A DNA stretch of 9,490 nucleotides from a bacterium (GTDB lineage Bacteria; Cyanobacteriota; Vampirovibrionia; Gastranaerophilales; Gastranaerophilaceae): NCBI GenBank assembly GCA_024408905.1, contig JAKSUP010000031.1:1-9490 (forward strand), given 5' to 3'. The translations under genes were made by a program, and so were the position numbers. Below the pieces are notes generated by a model, which worked only from the letters and a program-made list of their open reading frames with translations, made no database searches and was not told where the DNA came from. Below are positions 7,413-9,490 of the stretch, piece after piece (the stretch's first letter is position 1; every line of letters starts with the position of its first letter).

Positions 7413-8159
7413 CTATAAAATATTTTCTAAACCATATACAAATCTATTGTTATCATAGACATACCTTGTCGCTAATAATACCCCCGGCATATAACATTCT
7501 CTGTTCATTGAATCATGTCTTAGCGTAAGTATTTGCCCTTCAGCACCAAAAATAACCTCTTGGGACGCAATATACCCCGGCAACCTTACAGAATGAATGT
7601 GAATATTATTGTATGAATTTGCCCCTCTTGCGCCTTCAATTGTTTCTTTTTCAGGACAATTATTTTTAGTAAAATCCGAATTTTCTTCACTCATCATTAA
7701 GGCAGTTTTTACTGCAGTTCCTGACGGTGCGTCTTTTTTCTGATTATGATGAAGCTCGATTATTTCCCCATTAGAAAAATATTTTGATGCCATTTTTGAG
7801 AACATCATCAATAATACGGCCCCTGTTGAAAAATTAGGAGCAATAAAACAACTTACATTGTTTTTTTCTGATAACACTTTTAGTTCGTTAATTTGACTGT
7901 CGGAAAGACCTGTTGTTCCAATAACAATTTTTATTCCGTTATTTAAACAATACAAGGCATTTTCATATACTGAGGCAGGTTGTGTAAAATCTATTAAAAC
8001 ATCAATATCAACTGAATTTTTAGCATCCTTTATAGTAGCAAATTGTCCGTCATATATATCTATCTTAGCAACAAGAGTCATATCATCTGCATTTTCAACA
8101 GCTTTTATAACCTCTTTTCCCATTTTCCCGTTAGCTCCACAAACGGCAACATTTATCAT
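7413..8159 (-). CDS. dapB: 4-hydroxy-tetrahydrodipicolinate reductase
   Basis: DapB reduces hydroxy-tetrahydrodipicolinate with NAD(P)H in the diaminopimelate/lysine pathway. The 248 residues show the nucleotide loop GANGKMG (8-14), LIDFTQP (55-61), GTTG (81-84), APNFSTGA (107-114), and the signature ELHHNQKKDAPSGTA (135-149) with His137 and Lys141 as the expected catalytic pair. GARG and IHSVRLPG, then GQILTLRHDS, follow as in the family. ATG 8159 has AAGGAG six bases upstream. As the first gene of the minus-strand run, it is probably where transcription enters; a leader of about 70 bases is likely (see the leader features). The product acts two steps after Asd, the next gene. Confidence 0.96.
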   Translation of the reverse strand: MINVAVCGANGKMGKEVIKAVENADDMTLVAKIDIYDGQFATIKDAKNSVDIDVLIDFTQPASVYENALYCLNNGIKIVIGTTGLSDSQINELKVLSEKNNVSCFIAPNFSTGAVLLMMFSKMASKYFSNGEIIELHHNQKKDAPSGTAVKTALMMSEENSDFTKNNCPEKETIEGARGANSYNNIHIHSVRLPGYIASQEVIFGAEGQILTLRHDSMNRECYMPGVLLATRYVYDNNRFVYGLENIL

Positions 8160-8190
8160 AAATTTCTCCTTATTCCTTTATAAAAAAAAC

Positions 8191-8206
8191 GATTTTATTC
8201 AAAATC
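8191..8206 (-). promoter_or_regulatory. Weak hairpin plus T-run in the dapB leader (possible attenuator)
   Basis: Read on the minus strand, GATTTT-GAAT-AAAATC forms a six-pair stem with a four-base loop and is followed by G and eight T residues (8189-8182), about 22 bases before the dapB ribosome site. The layout resembles an intrinsic terminator in a leader, but the stem has only one G-C pair and may not terminate. No lysine-riboswitch-like core is visible in the available leader. Confidence 0.25.
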
Positions 8207-8233
8207 CCCTTTTTTCTTAACAATTCTATGAAA

Positions 8234-8262
8234 ATTATACTACAAAAACTTTCAAAATATAA
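8234..8262 (-). promoter_or_regulatory. Possible promoter for dapB
   Basis: On the minus strand TATAAT (8239-8234) matches the sigma-70 -10 consensus exactly. The hexamer 17 bases upstream is TTATAT (8262-8257), a poor -35. It would give a leader of roughly 65-70 bases before dapB. Given the AT-rich gap, a chance match is possible. Confidence 0.3.
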
Positions 8263-8311
8263 CTACTTTTCAGCTCTGATTTGTAAAGATTTATGTAGTT
8301 TTGTAACAATA

Positions 8312-8359
8312 TTGATATAAAAGTGTTATAAAATGTATATAATGTGGCATACATATAAT
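8312..8359 (+). promoter_or_regulatory. Possible plus-strand promoter cluster with an inverted repeat
   Basis: Two perfect -10 hexamers, TATAAT, lie at 8338-8343 and 8354-8359. TTGATA at 8312-8317 resembles a -35 but is 20 bases from the first -10, longer than ideal. ATGTAT (8333-8338) and ATACAT (8349-8354) are a six-base inverted repeat overlapping the hexamers and could be an operator. It would drive the short segment that ends at the terminator 8410-8438, or the dnaJ-like gene by read-through. Support is by pattern only. Confidence 0.3.
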
Positions 8360-8364
8360 AGAAT

Positions 8365-8438
8365 CTCTTTTCTTTATTTTCTCCTCCACTCCTTTATCTA
8401 ACGAGAGTTAAACCACAATAAAATGTGGTTTTCTTTTT
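8365..8438 (+). ncRNA. Candidate small RNA or leader RNA with pyrimidine tract
   Basis: Between the TATAAT hexamers and the terminator lies a segment of roughly 75-90 bases without a convincing reading frame. It contains a long pyrimidine tract including CTCCTCCACTCCTTT (8381-8395), which resembles an anti-Shine-Dalgarno sequence. It ends in an intrinsic terminator. This promoter, C-rich unpaired stretch and terminator arrangement is what many trans-acting small RNAs look like. It could equally be an attenuated leader of the dnaJ-like gene. The 5' end is a guess. Confidence 0.3.
8410..8438 (+). terminator. Rho-independent terminator
   Basis: AACCACA (8411-8417) pairs perfectly with TGTGGTT (8424-8430) around the loop ATAAAA, with an extra A-T pair at the base (8410/8431). 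The T-rich run TTTTCTTTTT (8429-8438) overlaps and follows the 3' arm. The T-run exists only in the plus direction. No annotated gene ends just upstream, so the terminator implies an unannotated plus-strand transcript or attenuation of the downstream dnaJ-like gene. Confidence 0.7.
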
Positions 8439-8550
8439 GGGGTAAATATATTTTTTGGTGGGAGGGAAACATAATATTTGGAGTAAATGTATTATTTGGA
8501 GTAAATGTATTTGAGGGGAGGGGAAATGTACTTTGAGAGATAAATGCATT
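8439..8550 (+). repeat. Degenerate ~18-base tandem repeats, G-rich
   Basis: Two perfect 17-base copies of TATTTGGAGTAAATGTA occur at 8475-8491 and 8493-8509, a period of 18. Weaker relatives of the form TTTG(G-rich)..AAAT(G/A)(T/C)A flank them: GGGGTAAATATA (8439-8450), GGTGGGAGGGAAACATA (8457-8473), TTTGAGGGGAGGGGAAATGT (from 8510) and TTTGAGAGATAAATGCA (8532-8548). The AAAT-type cores start at about 8444, 8467, 8485, 8503, 8524 and 8542. The plus strand has unusual G-runs for this AT-rich window. No unique spacers are present, so it is not a CRISPR array. Confidence 0.65.
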
Positions 8551-8631
8551 GGGGATGAATTCAGAAAACTAAAAGCATAAATTTAGCCGAGTGTATGTTG
8601 ACTTTTTTTATAACATCATTAAATCTCAAGT

Positions 8632-9490
8632 ATGACTAAAGATTATTACAAAATTCTCGGCGTTACGGAGTTTGATACAGCCGAAAACATAAAGTCAGCA
8701 TACAGAAAACTGGCGAGAAAATACCATCCTGATATAGCAGGTAACGGTTCAGACGTGCTTTCAAAATTCAAGGAAATTAATGAAGCCTATGAAATTCTTT
8801 CAAATAAAATCAAAAAGGAAGAGTATGACAGAACACTAAGATTTTATTCTTATGCAAAATCAAACAAAACCGTACATGAACAAAGGCAAGAAGAAGTTAA
8901 AAAAGAAACTGCACGCAAAGGGTTTAGCTTTAGTTGGGAAGATTTTATAAAAAATAAAAAAAGAGAAAACAGTTTTCGTGAAGAAAAAAATATAACGCCT
9001 AAAAATGGTGAAGATATAAATAGTGATATTGATATAACCATTTTTGAAGCAATGGCTGGTACAACAAAAACTATTAATATGCTGCAGACACAGGTTTGCC
9101 CATATTGTAAAGGTAAAAAATTCGTAAATGGTGGAATATGCAAACATTGTAACGGAAAAGGAAATACTGCCGATTACAAAAAATTTTCAGTTAAAATACC
9201 ACAAGGCGTAACAAACAACTCTAAAATCAGACTGGCAGGAGAGGGAAATAAAGGGGTTAACGGTGGTAGAAACGGGGATTTGTACTTAACTATACATATA
9301 GTAGAACCACAAAATTATAAAACTGACGGATTAAACATTATTAAAACAATTCCCATAACTCCATACGAGGCTGTTTTGGGAGCAAATATTAAAATTGCTA
9401 CATTAAATGGTAATGTTATTGTAAAAGTGGCACCAAATACTCAAAATGGTCAAAAAATACGACTCACAGGTTGTGGTATCGTGCAAAATA
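8632..9490 (+). CDS. DnaJ-family J-domain co-chaperone with reduced zinc finger (partial 3' end)
   Basis: The frame is open from ATG 8632 to the window edge (286 complete codons). Residues 4-66 form a J domain: DYYKILGV, YRKLARKYHPD with the HPD motif at 32-34 that activates DnaK, and KFKEINEAYEIL. The usual G/F-rich region is missing. In its place is a charged linker (about 70-125, rich in K, E and R). A DnaJ-type C-terminal substrate-binding domain follows: DIDITIFEAMAGTTKTI, FSVKIPQGV, RLAGEGNKG, GGRNGDLYL, ITPYEAVLGA and NTQNGQKIRLTGCG. It contains only two zinc-finger motifs, CPYCKGK (156) and CKHCNGKG (170), instead of the four of classical DnaJ. The protein is thus an unusual type, between DnaJ and CbpA, and probably not the main DnaJ. 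No strong ribosome site is seen. The C-terminal end lies outside the window. Confidence 0.92.
   Translation, partial: MTKDYYKILGVTEFDTAENIKSAYRKLARKYHPDIAGNGSDVLSKFKEINEAYEILSNKIKKEEYDRTLRFYSYAKSNKTVHEQRQEEVKKETARKGFSFSWEDFIKNKKRENSFREEKNITPKNGEDINSDIDITIFEAMAGTTKTINMLQTQVCPYCKGKKFVNGGICKHCNGKGNTADYKKFSVKIPQGVTNNSKIRLAGEGNKGVNGGRNGDLYLTIHIVEPQNYKTDGLNIIKTIPITPYEAVLGANIKIATLNGNVIVKVAPNTQNGQKIRLTGCGIVQN

Larger units (their letters stand above)
8160..8631. other. Divergent intergenic region between dapB and the dnaJ-like gene
   Basis: This 472-base gap contains no gene that I can support. From left to right it holds the dapB ribosome site and leader (to about 8230), AT-rich promoter-like sequence on both strands (8234-8360), a pyrimidine-rich segment with a plus-strand terminator (8365-8438), the G-rich repeats (8439-8550), and about 80 AT-rich bases before the ATG at 8632. 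TTGACT at 8598-8603 resembles a -35, but there is no well-placed -10, and no clear ribosome site precedes 8632. No CIRCE-type heat-shock inverted repeat was found. Confidence 0.6.

Noticed and set aside
8160..8240. Lysine riboswitch upstream of dapB
   Set aside because: The leader before the likely -10 is only about 70 bases, and none of the conserved helical core of the lysine riboswitch is visible.
8235..8354. Minus-strand ORF of 39 codons upstream of dapB
   Set aside because: No well-placed ribosome site, AT-driven composition and no recognisable feature; it overlaps promoter-like sequence.
8333..8401. Small plus-strand ORF of 22 codons ending just before the terminator (hydrophobic peptide)
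   Set aside because: No ribosome site, it overlaps the -10-like hexamers, and its hydrophobicity follows from the pyrimidine-rich tract.
8439..8550. CRISPR array
   Set aside because: Units are directly tandem at 18-23 bases and degenerate, with no unique spacers and no cas genes nearby.
8850..9147. Two overlapping minus-strand open frames of about 95 codons
   Set aside because: They lie antisense to the J-domain gene, whose DnaJ motifs are continuous through this region.

Overview
The window is an AT-rich stretch of a bacterial chromosome with a Gram-negative type envelope. The three lipid A genes (lpxD, lpxC, and fabZ next to them) and an ADP-heptose gene indicate an LPS-making cell. A Tic20-like membrane protein and a secreted protein with repeats of the form 'I/LE..LYG..Y....T..RL.RLE' suggest a non-photosynthetic relative of cyanobacteria, such as Gastranaerophilales (Melainabacteria/Vampirovibrionia). 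That placement is inference from gene content and composition; no rRNA or marker search could be run.

Layout. At 1-139 is the 3' end of an unrecognised plus-strand gene. At 285-1135 (plus) is a signal-peptide-bearing repeat protein that appears to be split by a -1 frameshift near 630-656. It converges, with only two bases between stop codons, on a long minus-strand gene run that starts at dapB (8159) and ends at 1138. The order of transcription is dapB, asd, rfaE2 (hldE C-domain type), lpxD, lpxC, fabZ, rpiB, rsfS, a nine-repeat TPR protein and a Tic20-like membrane protein. Gaps are 1-12 bases or overlaps, except 61 bases before rpiB, so this looks like one operon. Two genes (rpiB, asd) use TTG starts and one (Tic20-like) uses GTG; rpiB and asd each have a good Shine-Dalgarno sequence.

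Functionally the run links the diaminopimelate/lysine branch (asd, dapB; peptidoglycan precursor) with lipid A assembly (lpxC deacetylates, lpxD N-acylates), hydroxyacyl-ACP metabolism (fabZ) and ADP-heptose supply. It adds a pentose-phosphate isomerase and the ribosome silencing factor. This is an envelope-building cluster with housekeeping genes attached.

The 472-base divergent gap 8160-8631 holds dapB leader signals and AT-rich promoter-like elements. It also holds a short pyrimidine-rich segment ending in a clear plus-strand intrinsic terminator (8410-8438), and then a G-rich stretch built of degenerate ~18-base repeats (about 8439-8550). Beyond it, at 8632, begins a plus-strand J-domain protein, cut by the window edge. 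It has a DnaJ-type C-terminal domain but only half of the usual zinc finger and no G/F region.

No mobile element, CRISPR array, tRNA or rRNA was seen. The best candidates for something undescribed are the 8340-8550 intergenic element and the frameshifted repeat protein.
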